IMG/VR virus record: IMGVR_UViG_3300023174_000106
Span: 1-64,000 of that record
DNA: 64,000 nt
Reading direction: 5' to 3' (one strand)
Source of the DNA: a virus
Under the pieces are notes generated by a model, which was given only the letters and a program-made list of their open reading frames with translations, did no database searches and had not been told where the DNA came from. Shown here in pieces: positions 24,620 through 34,563 of this stretch. Each line of letters begins with the position of its first letter. Position 1 is the first letter of the stretch. The position numbers and the translations under genes were made by a program.

Positions 24620-25458
24620 AAGGTATTATTTTATCAGGCGGTACAGGATCTAGGTTATATCCATTGACAACAGTTGTTAATAAACAATTGTTGCCGGTAT
24701 ATGATAAACCGATGATTTATTATCCACTATCAACATTAATTTCTTGTGGAATCAAAGATATTTGCATCATATCATCATATGATTTTCTTCCATTGTACCA
24801 AAAGTTATTTGGTGATGGTGAACATTTAGGATTGAATCTGACCTACAAGGTACAACCAAAACCGGATGGTATTGCACAATCGTTTTTGATTGCTGAAGAC
24901 TTTATTGGTAACGACAGTGTTTGTTTGATTTTGGGTGACAATGTGTTTCACGGATTCAACCGTATGAAGGTCGATTTCACCGGTGCGGTAATATTTGCTT
25001 ATAAAGTAAACAATCCTCAAGAATATGGTGTAATTGAGTTTGATTCTAACGGCAAAGCGTTGTCTATTGAAGAGAAACCAAAGATGCCTAAAAGCAAATA
25101 TGCGGTTCCTGGCCTATATTTTTACGACAATAATGTAATTGAATATTCTAGAATATTGAAACCTTCCAAACGTGGTGAATATGAGATCACCGATATCAAC
25201 CGTAGATATATGGAAGAGGGGAATTTGAATGTAGTAAAAATGCCAAAAGGTACGGTTTGGTTGGATGCAGGGTCACCAACAACATTGGGACAAGCAAGTA
25301 ATTATGTACAGACTGTACAAGACCGTCAAGGATGTAAAATTGCATGTATTGAAGAAGAGTGTTTAAATCAAAAATTTATCGATCAAACACAATTTGTTAA
25401 ATTGATAGAAAAAACGCCAAAATCGGAATATAGAAATTATTTAGAATCTGTCATATGA
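24616..25458 (+). CDS. rfbA: Glucose-1-phosphate thymidylyltransferase (RmlA)
   Basis: Makes dTDP-glucose from dTTP and glucose-1-phosphate. The signature GGTGSRLYPLT (8-18), NKQLLPVYDKPMIYYPLS and the metal-binding LGDNVFHG are complete. At 280 residues it is close to the bacterial enzyme (about 290). It is the first step of the dTDP-sugar cluster (rfbA, reductase, C-methyltransferase, rfbB). Confidence 0.95.
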   Translation: MKGIILSGGTGSRLYPLTTVVNKQLLPVYDKPMIYYPLSTLISCGIKDICIISSYDFLPLYQKLFGDGEHLGLNLTYKVQPKPDGIAQSFLIAEDFIGNDSVCLILGDNVFHGFNRMKVDFTGAVIFAYKVNNPQEYGVIEFDSNGKALSIEEKPKMPKSKYAVPGLYFYDNNVIEYSRILKPSKRGEYEITDINRRYMEEGNLNVVKMPKGTVWLDAGSPTTLGQASNYVQTVQDRQGCKIACIEEECLNQKFIDQTQFVKLIEKTPKSEYRNYLESVI

Positions 25459-25473
25459 TATATATGAACAGTT

Positions 25474-26340
25474 ATGATTTTACTATTAGGCGCATCTGGT
25501 TATATTGGCCACGAATTCAATAAACAATTATTTCAAAACGGTTTTCCAGTTAGAACGTGTTCAACTCCTACCAAGGAGTTGACGTATACTCATTTGGATC
25601 TGTTACATAAAACATTAAAGTTAACGACTATAGTTAACTGTGCTGGATATACAGGCAAACCAAATGTGGATGCTTGTGAAACTGATAAACACAATACCAT
25701 TTATGGAAACGTTGTAGTTCCAGAGATGTTATCAATATTTTGCCGTAACAACGGAATTTTACTTGGACATGTATCGTCTGGGTGTATTTATACAGGACGT
25801 AGATCAGATGGTACGCCATTCACTGAAAACGACCGTCCAAACTTTAGTTTTGAACAAAACAATTGTAGTTTTTATAGCGGAACTAAAGCACTTGCTGAGG
25901 ATGTCATTCGACACAATTGGGGCAATCATTATATTTGGAGACTACGTATTCCATTTGAAGAAAAACACAATCCTCGAAACTATTTGTCCAAGATGTTGAA
26001 TTATAAGAAACTTTTGGATGCTGAAAACTCTATATCTAATAAACAAGATTTTGTTAACGCTTGTGTACAAACTCTTGTTAAAAAGGTTCCATACGGAACA
26101 TATAATGTTACAAATACTGGTTTTGTGACTACTAAACAAGTTATTGAAAAGATGCAAAAAACAATTGCTAAAGACAAGATCTTTGAGTTTTTTGACAATG
26201 AAGATGACTTTTATAAAACGGCTGCAAAAACACCACGTTCAAACTGTGTGATGAGTAATCAAAAGTTGTTGAATGTGGGAATTAAAATGAGAACCGTGGA
26301 TGAAGCATTGGATAATTGTTTAGAAAATTGGAAAGAATAA
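25474..26340 (+). CDS. NAD(P)-dependent sugar reductase/epimerase, RmlD-like
   Basis: 288 residues, short-chain dehydrogenase fold. The N-terminal nucleotide-binding GASGYIG (6-12), IVNCAGYTG, VSSGCIYTG and the catalytic Y-x3-K in YSGTKALAE are present. The closest pattern is RmlD, the dTDP-4-keto sugar reductase, but general NAD-dependent epimerases look alike. With no RmlC epimerase nearby, it may act on the C-methylated 4-keto intermediate made by the next gene. The start has the CAGTTATG context. Confidence 0.75.
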   Translation: MILLLGASGYIGHEFNKQLFQNGFPVRTCSTPTKELTYTHLDLLHKTLKLTTIVNCAGYTGKPNVDACETDKHNTIYGNVVVPEMLSIFCRNNGILLGHVSSGCIYTGRRSDGTPFTENDRPNFSFEQNNCSFYSGTKALAEDVIRHNWGNHYIWRLRIPFEEKHNPRNYLSKMLNYKKLLDAENSISNKQDFVNACVQTLVKKVPYGTYNVTNTGFVTTKQVIEKMQKTIAKDKIFEFFDNEDDFYKTAAKTPRSNCVMSNQKLLNVGIKMRTVDEALDNCLENWKE

Positions 26341-26341
26341 T

Positions 26342-27601
26342 ATGAAATACACTGAAAAAGTTAAAAGTTGTAGAGTATCAAATGACCCATTGGTTTCATT
26401 GTTTACTTTAGGCGATTTGTTTATATCAAACTTTGTCAAGGACCAACCATCGGATGACTATAGGTCGGAAATGAAATTGATGTATTCTCCTACATCAAAG
26501 TTGGTTCAGTTGGAACAAGGCGCAGATCCTAACAAAATGTATGGCCAATATTGGTACCGTTCCGGTACGAATCAGACGATGCGTAATCAACTTAAGAACG
26601 TGGTTGATAGTTGTATGATGGTTCATACTCCAACTGATAATCCACTATGGTTAGATATTGCGTGTAATGATGGAACATTGTTGAGTTATGTACCATCACC
26701 ATATTCACGTTTGGGTATTGATCCCGCCGACGATTCTTATACCAAAGAAAGTGTTAAATTTGCTGATCAAGTAGTTCAGGAGTATTTTTCAAAGAATACG
26801 TTTGATCGAAGTATTTTTAAAGGACGAAAGTGTGATGTGATTACATGTATCGCAATGTTTTATGATCTTCCGGATCCAGTTGCTTTTCTAAATGATGTAT
26901 ATGATGTGTTACACGATGAAGGTTTGTTTGTAGTACAAATGAGTTATACGCCGTTGATGGTTCAACAAATGGCATTTGACAATATTTGTCATGAACATTT
27001 GATGTATTACTCGTTACATTCATTTAAACATGTTATAGAAAAAGCCAAGTTTAAGATTGTAGATTGTGAGTTGAATGATGTTAATGGTGGATCTTTCCGA
27101 GTATACTTACAGAAAGATATTGCTAAGGTTACATCATTTGCAACTGCTCCATACCGTGATGTTGCACGTTATCGTATTAACTCTACTTTGGAGTATGAAA
27201 ACAAGATTGGAGCAAATACAGTTGAGTTTTATATGAATTTCTATAAGAAACTTCAGGAGTTGAAGGAAAAAACATATAACTTTATCAAACAAGAAAAAGA
27301 AAAGGGTAAGAGCATTTGGGTCTATGGCGCATCAACCAAGGGAAATACTCTTCTTCAATATTTTGGATTGGATAAGACTTTGATTGATGGTGCAGCAGAA
27401 CGTAGTCCATATAAGTTTGGACTAAAGACTGTGGGAACTGATATTACAATTTATTCCGAACAAGATATGAGAAAGGCTAACCCAGATTATCTTTTGATAT
27501 TGCCATGGCATTTCATTGATGAATTCAAGAGACGTGAGGCTCCATATCTAATGAGTGGAGGTCATTTTATTGTACCTTGTCCTGTATTTGAAATTGTATG
27601 A
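26342..27601 (+). CDS. NDP-sugar C-methyltransferase with degenerate zinc site
   Basis: 419 residues with the three-part layout of TylC3/NovU-type sugar C-methyltransferases: an N-terminal small domain with LGDLFISNF and LVQL, a central SAM-binding domain (WLDIACNDGTLL, about 102-113, and FYDLPDPVAFLNDV), and a C-terminal domain with IWVYGASTKGNTLLQYF and the final LPWHF segment. In family members the N-terminal domain binds zinc through C-x2-C pairs. Here CRVS and YSPTS stand where C-x2-C is expected, so most zinc ligands are lost. It overlaps rfbB by ATGA. Confidence 0.82.
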   Translation: MKYTEKVKSCRVSNDPLVSLFTLGDLFISNFVKDQPSDDYRSEMKLMYSPTSKLVQLEQGADPNKMYGQYWYRSGTNQTMRNQLKNVVDSCMMVHTPTDNPLWLDIACNDGTLLSYVPSPYSRLGIDPADDSYTKESVKFADQVVQEYFSKNTFDRSIFKGRKCDVITCIAMFYDLPDPVAFLNDVYDVLHDEGLFVVQMSYTPLMVQQMAFDNICHEHLMYYSLHSFKHVIEKAKFKIVDCELNDVNGGSFRVYLQKDIAKVTSFATAPYRDVARYRINSTLEYENKIGANTVEFYMNFYKKLQELKEKTYNFIKQEKEKGKSIWVYGASTKGNTLLQYFGLDKTLIDGAAERSPYKFGLKTVGTDITIYSEQDMRKANPDYLLILPWHFIDEFKRREAPYLMSGGHFIVPCPVFEIV

Positions 27602-28560
27602 CTAAAAAAAACATATTAGTCACAGGTGGATGTGGTTTTATTGGATCACATTTTGTTGAAAAGTTAATAAACAACCCAGACATTGGGTGTATTGTTAATT
27701 TTGATAAAATGACATATGCTGCTAATCGTGAATTGGAATTTCATAAAGACGAACGATACAAACATTACATTGTTGATATCAACGACAGTGTTGCTGTTTA
27801 TAATGCGTTAAAGGAACATCAAATTACACATGTAGTACACTTTGCTGCTGAAAGTCACGTTGATAATTCAATTTACTCTCCTGATGCTTTCGTTGAAACA
27901 AACGTTGTTGGGACATTTAATTTGATGAAAGCTGCATTTGATTATGATAAACTTGAAAAGTTTATTCATATTTCAACTGATGAAGTATATGGATCTTTGA
28001 ATACAAAAGAATCTGCGTTTACTGTGGATAGTCCATATAGACCCAACAGTCCATATTCTGCTACAAAGGCTGGAAGTGATTTGTTGGTTCGTAGTTATTA
28101 TCATACATACAAGTTTCCAACCATCATTACAAATTGTAGCAACAATTTTGGACCAAGACAACACTTTGAAAAGTTGATTCCAACGTGTATTAGAAAGTTG
28201 AAAAACAATGAATCAATTCCAGTTTATGGAAATGGGTCCAATATACGTGATTGGATTTACGTTAAAGATCATGTAAATTGTATTTGGAATGTTCTTGAAA
28301 ACGGAGATGTTGGAAATCAATACTTGATTGGCGGAAATAATGAAATGACCAATCTTGAATTGATTGAAAACATTAAGATTGCATATGAAGAAGTTACTAA
28401 TACAAAAGTAGATTATGATTACATTCAATATGTAACAGATCGTAAAGGTCACGATTTACGTTATGCCATTGATATGTTTGACTATGAACAAAAGTTTGGT
28501 AAATTACAATATTATAACTTTACAGAATCATTGAAACAGACTATTATCAGTTATCTATGA
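27598..28560 (+). CDS. rfbB: dTDP-glucose 4,6-dehydratase (RmlB)
   Basis: Converts dTDP-glucose to dTDP-4-keto-6-deoxyglucose. NAD-binding GGCGFIGSH (10-18), catalytic STDEVYG (126-132) with the Thr-Asp-Glu triad, and YSATK (153-157) are intact. At 320 residues it is slightly shorter than bacterial RmlB (about 355). ATGA overlaps on both sides tie it to the methyltransferase and to the glycosyltransferase. Confidence 0.95.
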   Translation: MTKKNILVTGGCGFIGSHFVEKLINNPDIGCIVNFDKMTYAANRELEFHKDERYKHYIVDINDSVAVYNALKEHQITHVVHFAAESHVDNSIYSPDAFVETNVVGTFNLMKAAFDYDKLEKFIHISTDEVYGSLNTKESAFTVDSPYRPNSPYSATKAGSDLLVRSYYHTYKFPTIITNCSNNFGPRQHFEKLIPTCIRKLKNNESIPVYGNGSNIRDWIYVKDHVNCIWNVLENGDVGNQYLIGGNNEMTNLELIENIKIAYEEVTNTKVDYDYIQYVTDRKGHDLRYAIDMFDYEQKFGKLQYYNFTESLKQTIISYL

Positions 28561-29882
28561 GTGAATTTTTTGAAACGACGTGGGACGAAAAGGAATATAA
28601 ACACAAAATTTTGGTTTGGCCTAATATCACATACTCTGATGATCTTGAAAAGGATTCATATGTAATTGTATTATCCAATATTATTCGTAGTTTAAATTCG
28701 ATACGGAATGATATATTCTGGACTATTGTTACACCCGGTCCCGTTAAATTGCTACAACATGAAAATACTGAACAGATCTTTTATAAATTGCCTACGTATC
28801 CGAATTCAATGCGAATTCATTTTGATGTGGCTAAAGTGGCAGATATTCTTGATTTATATAACCAAGACTATGATGTAATTTATTCACATCTTCCCGAACA
28901 TACTCTTCAACTTTCAAATTTTGTGTACAACAATGCTGGTATTAAGCCAAAGATTGTTGGATATTGTCATTGGTATGAAGTGGCTGAAAATACTGGATAT
29001 CCTAAGAATGTATTTGATTTGAATGTTTTGGGAACTCTTGAAATGGAACAATGTGGAGTAAACTCACAATGGCTTAAAAATCTGGTTCTTGAAAGAGCTG
29101 AAGAACGATTTAATATTTCGGTTGTAAAGAAGCTGAATCAGATAATTCAACCTCATTATCTTGGCACCGATAGTGACTTTGACGGATTGAGTCTAATTAA
29201 CAAATCTATTTTCTTCAATCATCGTCCAAATGAATATACTGGATGGAATGACTTTTTGAAAGTTATGGACAAGTTGTATGAAAAACGTCAGGATTTTACT
29301 GTATATGTAACATTGGCAGATGAATGTCGTCCATATATCAAGAGAGTCGAATTGGAACGTAACAAATACTATGACTTCATCAAACAAATGCATGTGGGTG
29401 TGGGATACTTTCAAACATATTCCGCGTGGTCATTGTCAGTTACAGATGGTTTGAGTCGTGGCCTACCTTATTTGTTGCCAAAGAAATTGTGTTACCCAGA
29501 AATGGTTGGTCATGATTATCCATTATTTTATGAAAACGAAGCTGAGTTTTTGAATAAGTTAGAAGCAGCTTTGGATGACAAGTCATTCAAGAACAATTAT
29601 TTGCCACTTTTGAAGAAGATTGTAAATGATCTTCAGTGGAAGAATACCGTGAGTTCTTGGTTTAATAACTGGGACATTCTCAATGAGTATGAAGGCATTA
29701 AACGTAGCAAATCGTATACTGATATTGTAAATTACATCAAGTCAAAACGTAGTGTATCAAAGAGAGAAATCTTGAATCATCTCAACTGGGGACGACAAAT
29801 ATCATTTACGCCATATCGTAATGCACTAAGAGAAGATCCCAGAATTATATTGACCAAAGACAGGTATATTTACAAGGGATAA
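28557..29882 (+). CDS. GT-B-like glycosyltransferase with C-terminal extra domain
   Basis: 441 residues. The middle and C-terminal half look like a GT-B fold: [45 protein letters not shown], then [28 protein letters not shown], where a donor-binding segment is expected. The last ~65 residues ([19 protein letters not shown] to the end) read like a separate winged-helix-type module. As the last gene of the dTDP-sugar operon it is the candidate for using the sugar made upstream. It overlaps the convergent minus-strand gene by 13 bases. Confidence 0.65.
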   Translation: MSEFFETTWDEKEYKHKILVWPNITYSDDLEKDSYVIVLSNIIRSLNSIRNDIFWTIVTPGPVKLLQHENTEQIFYKLPTYPNSMRIHFDVAKVADILDLYNQDYDVIYSHLPEHTLQLSNFVYNNAGIKPKIVGYCHWYEVAENTGYPKNVFDLNVLGTLEMEQCGVNSQWLKNLVLERAEERFNISVVKKLNQIIQPHYLGTDSDFDGLSLINKSIFFNHRPNEYTGWNDFLKVMDKLYEKRQDFTVYVTLADECRPYIKRVELERNKYYDFIKQMHVGVGYFQTYSAWSLSVTDGLSRGLPYLLPKKLCYPEMVGHDYPLFYENEAEFLNKLEAALDDKSFKNNYLPLLKKIVNDLQWKNTVSSWFNNWDILNEYEGIKRSKSYTDIVNYIKSKRSVSKREILNHLNWGRQISFTPYRNALREDPRIILTKDRYIYKG

Positions 29883-30169
29883 AACTCTTTGATAATTGAC
29901 TGATTGTTTTGAATGAATTTTAAGTGTTGATCATTCAATGATGTTTTGAATAGGTTAATATTATTCAACACGTCTGTATTTACCAATGTTCTATAACGGC
30001 TTTCACATTCTAGTTTAAGCCGTTGTTTTTCACTGTTGCGGCAACTACAAGTATTTTTAAACCGTTCAACCAAAAAAATAAATTCTGATAAACTGGAAAT
30101 TGTTTGCGTTATATTTGGATGAGTTTTAAGTAGAGTATAAAACTCAGTAAAATTTTGAATGGTCACCAT
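29870..30169 (-). CDS. Small unknown protein, last gene of the minus-strand block
   Basis: 99 residues, helical and charged, with a CSC motif near residue 43 and no recognised family. It is the 3'-most gene of the minus-strand sugar block and converges on, and overlaps by 13 bases, the plus-strand glycosyltransferase gene. No terminator hairpin is seen at the junction. Confidence 0.5.
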   Translation of the reverse strand: MVTIQNFTEFYTLLKTHPNITQTISSLSEFIFLVERFKNTCSCRNSEKQRLKLECESRYRTLVNTDVLNNINLFKTSLNDQHLKFIQNNQSIIKEFYPL

Positions 30170-30170
30170 A

Positions 30171-30515
30171 TTATCTAAAAAATTGTTTTACTATTTGTAG
30201 ATATATAACAAGAGTTGCCACATAAATTACTGGAAAAATATAAATAGTATATAAAAATAGTGAGACTGTTAGTGTAAACCAAAAACCAATACACCATGGA
30301 CAGTTAATTAGTTTTGTAAAAAAGTTTGGATATGACGATTTTAACCACGGTAAATACTCCAATGTAAAATCTTTGTTGTGTGCTGTTTCAAATTCATTTA
30401 TCTTTAGAATTTTAGATAGTTTGAATAACTTTCCGTATTCAATAAATGCTTCAGTATGAAACCATACAATTAAAAATGCCACGCCCATGAAAATTGAGTT
30501 TAATAAGTCTATCAT
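30171..30515 (-). CDS. Small membrane protein with CPWCIGFW motif
   Basis: 114 residues. An N-terminal hydrophobic segment (about 5-20) and a C-terminal membrane stretch (about 75-107) flank a soluble loop. CPWCIGFWFTLTVS resembles the C-x2-C-x-G-x-W motif at the membrane edge of DUF1360-type small membrane proteins. It overlaps the upstream glycosyltransferase gene by ATGA. The function is unknown. Confidence 0.55.
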   Translation of the reverse strand: MIDLLNSIFMGVAFLIVWFHTEAFIEYGKLFKLSKILKINEFETAHNKDFTLEYLPWLKSSYPNFFTKLINCPWCIGFWFTLTVSLFLYTIYIFPVIYVATLVIYLQIVKQFFR

Positions 30516-31417
30516 ATTGATTTGAATGAGTATTGGTTTTTGTTAACAAAGTCTCTCAGGCAGTCGCCTAACGCTGCCTCTGCATTGCTCTTAAAGTTGT
30601 TTCTGTCTTCAAAATATGTAATGTAGTTTTTATATGGATTGTGTCTCAATAAATAGTTCTCAGCTACAATAATATTCTCCATCAAGTATTGTTGAAAATC
30701 TACTCTATTGAGTTTCATTATTTGAGCCGCAAACATAACATAGGTATCATCAACACCATACGGTCCCAGAACGTCTGGAATATCCGTAAACGTCAACAGA
30801 TTGGAACTTATAAGGTTAAACCACCCACCACCAAATTTGGTAGGATCACAGTTAATTAAGTTGACATTACCACTATATGACTTACGGTTAACTTCAAAAT
30901 ATGGATTGATAATGCGTTCACTTCCATATTTGTTGTTAATAAATTGGTGATTTACTAAATGATCCCACGTTTGATCCCAAATCTTGGTGATCTGAGGTGA
31001 AATAATATAATATTTGTTCTTTACCTGAGTAGCACAGTGTATCGAATATGACAAAGTTGCTGGAGGGAATACCAAGTCTGAATCCAAGTATATAAATGCG
31101 TCTACATCTTTACCGTATTTACGTATGCTATTACGACGTTTGTCGTTGATACCTCTACAGGTACCATGATCATCTATATCAAAGATATAGTTTCTTGCCC
31201 AACTGGTATGAGTAACGTACTTTGACAATGATTCGAACTTCTCAATAAAGAAATCCTTTGGAATTTTTGTTTTGTTCCAATCAACTGTGTTCAAATTCAA
31301 TGTAACATCCAAGGTAACTTCATGACAATCAATCATTTCTTGACTCAATACGGTCAACTGACGTTCAAATTCATCTAATTCGTGGGGAAGAAGGTGTGTA
31401 ACAATTTGTATTTTCAT
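30512..31417 (-). CDS. GT-A-type glycosyltransferase
   Basis: 301 residues. The nucleotide-sugar fold is suggested by IQIVTHLLPHELDEFERQL at the start, the DxD-type metal motif in DAFIYLDSDLVFPP, and a later GPYGVDDTYVMF acceptor-side segment. It has the layout of GT2-like enzymes but I cannot assign a donor. It is part of the continuous minus-strand glycan block. Confidence 0.65.
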   Translation of the reverse strand: MKIQIVTHLLPHELDEFERQLTVLSQEMIDCHEVTLDVTLNLNTVDWNKTKIPKDFFIEKFESLSKYVTHTSWARNYIFDIDDHGTCRGINDKRRNSIRKYGKDVDAFIYLDSDLVFPPATLSYSIHCATQVKNKYYIISPQITKIWDQTWDHLVNHQFINNKYGSERIINPYFEVNRKSYSGNVNLINCDPTKFGGGWFNLISSNLLTFTDIPDVLGPYGVDDTYVMFAAQIMKLNRVDFQQYLMENIIVAENYLLRHNPYKNYITYFEDRNNFKSNAEAALGDCLRDFVNKNQYSFKSI

Positions 31418-31440
31418 AGTTTTTACAGGTGTGTGATTAC

Positions 31441-32388
31441 TTACTGTGAGATAATTTGATTAACCACGTTCATATATTGTTTTACGACGTTTTCCCATGC
31501 AAATTTTGTGATTCCATATTCACGAATTACGTCACGGTGTAACAAAGATTGTTGTCTATTTGTTTCAATTACACCTCGGATATAATTCAAATCATAAATT
31601 TTATTTTCTGGTATTACACTAATATATGGTTTTGACAAATCCAAATTGGCAATAGAACATTCTGAAATAACCACACCTAAACCTGCAATCAACGCTTCTT
31701 TAGTTACAAGTGGATCTGCTTCACCGTCACTTAACAATATTAAGTTGGCATAATTGGTGAGATTGTCATACAATGTAGACTTATCCCATTCTCCAATATA
31801 GTTTGGACGAGAGAAATTAAATCGGTTATCATCTTTATTACCAATAAAGTCAATGTTATTGATGTTTTGATACATCCACTGACGTTTTCTATCTGTAATT
31901 TTAGCGAGATAAACACTCTTTTCGGGTTTAGATGGCGTTGATGTATATCGGAACATGTCTTGTCTTGCACCGTTACACACTACGTACAATCTATTTTCAT
32001 TTGCACCATATTGTTTATACACGTTTTTGATACCTTCTGACAAACAGATGACGTTGAAGTCTCCACGAAGGAATGCGTCAAAGATTCGAGCATATCCGCC
32101 GTAACGATGTGGTTGTTCTAGGTAGCCATAATGGGTGGTTGCTGCTTTGTGTTTACATTTGATATACGGCAATACATCAAACAAGTCGTCGTATTGAAGA
32201 TGTACAAAGTCAGGATTATATTGATTAACTTGATTAATAATATCTTGACGATTTTGTGTGTTGACAATTTGTACATCGTGACCAAGTTTTTTTAATTCGA
32301 TATTATAATCCCATATCAGAGATTCTACAGCACCCCATCCTTTAGGAGGAATGGGCATAATTCCGGGTCCAATAATTGAAATTTTCAT
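31441..32388 (-). CDS. GT4-type glycosyltransferase
   Basis: 315 residues, GT-B fold. The start MKISIIGPGIMPIPPKGWGAVESL is the typical GT4 acceptor-side glycine/tryptophan loop. The C-terminal half has SVYLAKITDRKRQ and LLSDGEADPLVTKEALIAGL, a variant of the E-x7-E donor-binding motif. It overlaps the FkbM methyltransferase gene by ATGA. Confidence 0.8.
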   Translation of the reverse strand: MKISIIGPGIMPIPPKGWGAVESLIWDYNIELKKLGHDVQIVNTQNRQDIINQVNQYNPDFVHLQYDDLFDVLPYIKCKHKAATTHYGYLEQPHRYGGYARIFDAFLRGDFNVICLSEGIKNVYKQYGANENRLYVVCNGARQDMFRYTSTPSKPEKSVYLAKITDRKRQWMYQNINNIDFIGNKDDNRFNFSRPNYIGEWDKSTLYDNLTNYANLILLSDGEADPLVTKEALIAGLGVVISECSIANLDLSKPYISVIPENKIYDLNYIRGVIETNRQQSLLHRDVIREYGITKFAWENVVKQYMNVVNQIISQ

Positions 32389-33005
32389 ATATAAATGTCA
32401 CAGTCGTTAATTCTTATATCAAACTTATAACCTCTTTCGGTCATATATTCACGATATGAGTTTTCATTAAAGATATTTTCCAACATAACTACTTTTGGTT
32501 TGAGTAAACAAAGTCCTTTCATGACTTCTATCTCCCAACCTTCAGTATCAACTGAAAGAATATCGAGTTGTTTGATATTCGCTTCTTTAATTATTGTATC
32601 TAAACGACGTTGTTTAACTTTAATTTGGGTTTTATTTAATTTATTTACCCATCCATTCGATATTGACTGGTATGATTCTTTGATTTTTAATGATGAAAAT
32701 GCGTGATCGGTAACACTACCACCAGTGATGTGAACAATCGTAAAATCTACATTATCTTCATCAGTTTCAGACGCTGCGTATTCATATATTTCATTTCCAA
32801 TATCACGATGCATTTTAGCAAATGTCGGATTTGGTTCTACAATAACAGTTCTCCATTTGTTTAATGTAAAGTGACGAGATACAGATATAAACTCAGGAGT
32901 TGCACCACCGACTTCAATCATAGTACCCTTGTAACTATAATCAGGAAAGTATTTTACTCTTAAAAATTGATCTTCTTTATGTTCTGCAAAAAATGATTCG
33001 TTCAT
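32385..33005 (-). CDS. FkbM-type SAM methyltransferase
   Basis: 206 residues. The SAM-binding motif is TMIEVGGATPEFISVSRHF, followed by RTVIVEPNP (acidic residue ending strand 2) and the FkbM hallmark LDILSVDTEGWEIEVMKGL. FkbM enzymes O-methylate sugars or similar hydroxyls. A second member is at 35321. ATGA links it to the GT4 gene. Confidence 0.85.
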   Translation of the reverse strand: MNESFFAEHKEDQFLRVKYFPDYSYKGTMIEVGGATPEFISVSRHFTLNKWRTVIVEPNPTFAKMHRDIGNEIYEYAASETDEDNVDFTIVHITGGSVTDHAFSSLKIKESYQSISNGWVNKLNKTQIKVKQRRLDTIIKEANIKQLDILSVDTEGWEIEVMKGLCLLKPKVVMLENIFNENSYREYMTERGYKFDIRINDCDIYI

Positions 33006-33040
33006 ATAACTATTTTTTATTATCTGTTGTAAATTATATT

Positions 33041-33817
33041 TTAATGTATTTTAAATTGATTTTTGTCAATTCTATGAGTGAACAATAATTTCCAAAATCT
33101 TAACAGTTCGTCATGATAATGACGACCCATTTCATCCATAATTTGTTTTTCAGTAGCACAATTTCCATATTTTTCTGGCCATTGACTTTTTGCAAGTTCA
33201 TGATCCCATGACATTGATTTTGGATGAAATCTTTCTAATAGATATTGATAAACCGATATAGGACGTTGATATATTAATTTTTTTGAAACGCTGAATGTTG
33301 GACCATGATCGTTGGTATATATTTTTCCCGGAAAACTACCTTTACCAAATATATGATTGTACCAATCGATATTTGAATCAGAATTAGATTTGTACCATCC
33401 TTTACGAACGCCTTTGACATTATTAATGTTTACATCGATACATAACTTTTCTGGGACCGTACCATCGTGCCAATTATAACATCTTGAATCTCTCCCTATT
33501 TCTATATAATCATATTCGACGCAATTTTTTATTATATACGAAAAATTAAATCTAGGCGGTGGATTATACCAGTGAATTTTTGTAAAAACAGTTACATCAT
33601 TCAATGTATAGTAGTTGTTGATAATGTGTAACAAAAATGCATAATCACAACGTCCAATATTTGGAATATTAATATAACCATCCTTGACAAATGATTCGTC
33701 TATGTTTAAATCGTCGTTCTTTTTATAAATTATTAAATTACAGTTTTCAACATAATTTTTCCAAGTGAGGTTGTGAATGTCATTATAAAAAGAAGTTACT
33801 ACATCTATTTTTTTCAT
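33041..33817 (-). CDS. Probable glycosyltransferase, DUF3431-like
   Basis: 258 residues. MKKIDVVTSFYND at the start, INIPNIGRCDYAFLLHIINNYY and VTVFTKIHWYNPPPRF fit the DUF3431 pattern found in putative glycosyltransferases. The C-terminal half carries GPTFSVSKKLI. No obvious DxD. It is embedded in the minus-strand sugar block and overlaps the next upstream gene by ATGA. The composition is very AT-rich. Confidence 0.6.
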   Translation of the reverse strand: MKKIDVVTSFYNDIHNLTWKNYVENCNLIIYKKNDDLNIDESFVKDGYINIPNIGRCDYAFLLHIINNYYTLNDVTVFTKIHWYNPPPRFNFSYIIKNCVEYDYIEIGRDSRCYNWHDGTVPEKLCIDVNINNVKGVRKGWYKSNSDSNIDWYNHIFGKGSFPGKIYTNDHGPTFSVSKKLIYQRPISVYQYLLERFHPKSMSWDHELAKSQWPEKYGNCATEKQIMDEMGRHYHDELLRFWKLLFTHRIDKNQFKIH

Positions 33818-34563
33818 ATTAAAGATTTCAATATTGGTAAATGTTTACTGTTCAATCTTACATAAATGTTAAATAAATAGGGATTACGTTTAAATATATA
33901 TGCTAATGCAATTTGTTCATTGTTAATCATATTTTGATCCAACATTTCTTCTTGTAAAAATTTAAGTGTTAAATCTGATACTTGAATGACATATTCACGT
34001 GGCCCACCGAAGAAAGTGCCAACTAAAATACAATCTGATATCCATTTGTAGGTTTCGTCAATTGGAATACGGTTAGTATTCATATTCCCTTGAATTAAGA
34101 ACTTTGAGGGTAGTTTATTTGAATTCGGAAACGTTAATGGTAATCCGTCAAAGAATCTGCTGCAACCAGCGTCCATCCAAAAAAAATAGTCTGAATTAAA
34201 TGGATTTTCTTCGATGGTACGTTTTAACCATTCAAACTTAGAATATTGAATGACACTGTACATTGGTAATACACATTCAACTCTATTAGGATCTTTGATT
34301 TTTTGTAGATACTCTGAATTTTTTAATATACTTTGAATCATTGTACATTTATTGTACAATGGAATTTGTTTTGTTGTAGTAACAATAACTTTAATGTTAG
34401 GTTTTTGAGGAATGTAAGGAACTACACCTTGTTCTGTATATATGACATAATTACACGACAATGATAAAGTTTCTGGAAGCCATTTTAGATAATCTTGAAA
34501 TGACCTACCATCACCATTTTTTTCACGATTAATGTCATACAACGCTGTTACGATTGTTGTCAT
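33814..34563 (-). CDS. HtrL/WlaTC-like glycosyltransferase
   Basis: 249 residues from the ATG at 34563; an in-frame ATG 111 bases upstream is unlikely because it would lie deep inside the neighbouring gene. MTTIVTALYDINRE and DYLKWLPETL match the beginning of HtrL/YibB and WlaTC-type glycosyltransferases, with FFWMDAGCSRFF as the expected metal/donor segment. The start still overlaps the upstream gene by 29 bases. Confidence 0.7.
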   Translation of the reverse strand: MTTIVTALYDINREKNGDGRSFQDYLKWLPETLSLSCNYVIYTEQGVVPYIPQKPNIKVIVTTTKQIPLYNKCTMIQSILKNSEYLQKIKDPNRVECVLPMYSVIQYSKFEWLKRTIEENPFNSDYFFWMDAGCSRFFDGLPLTFPNSNKLPSKFLIQGNMNTNRIPIDETYKWISDCILVGTFFGGPREYVIQVSDLTLKFLQEEMLDQNMINNEQIALAYIFKRNPYLFNIYVRLNSKHLPILKSLI

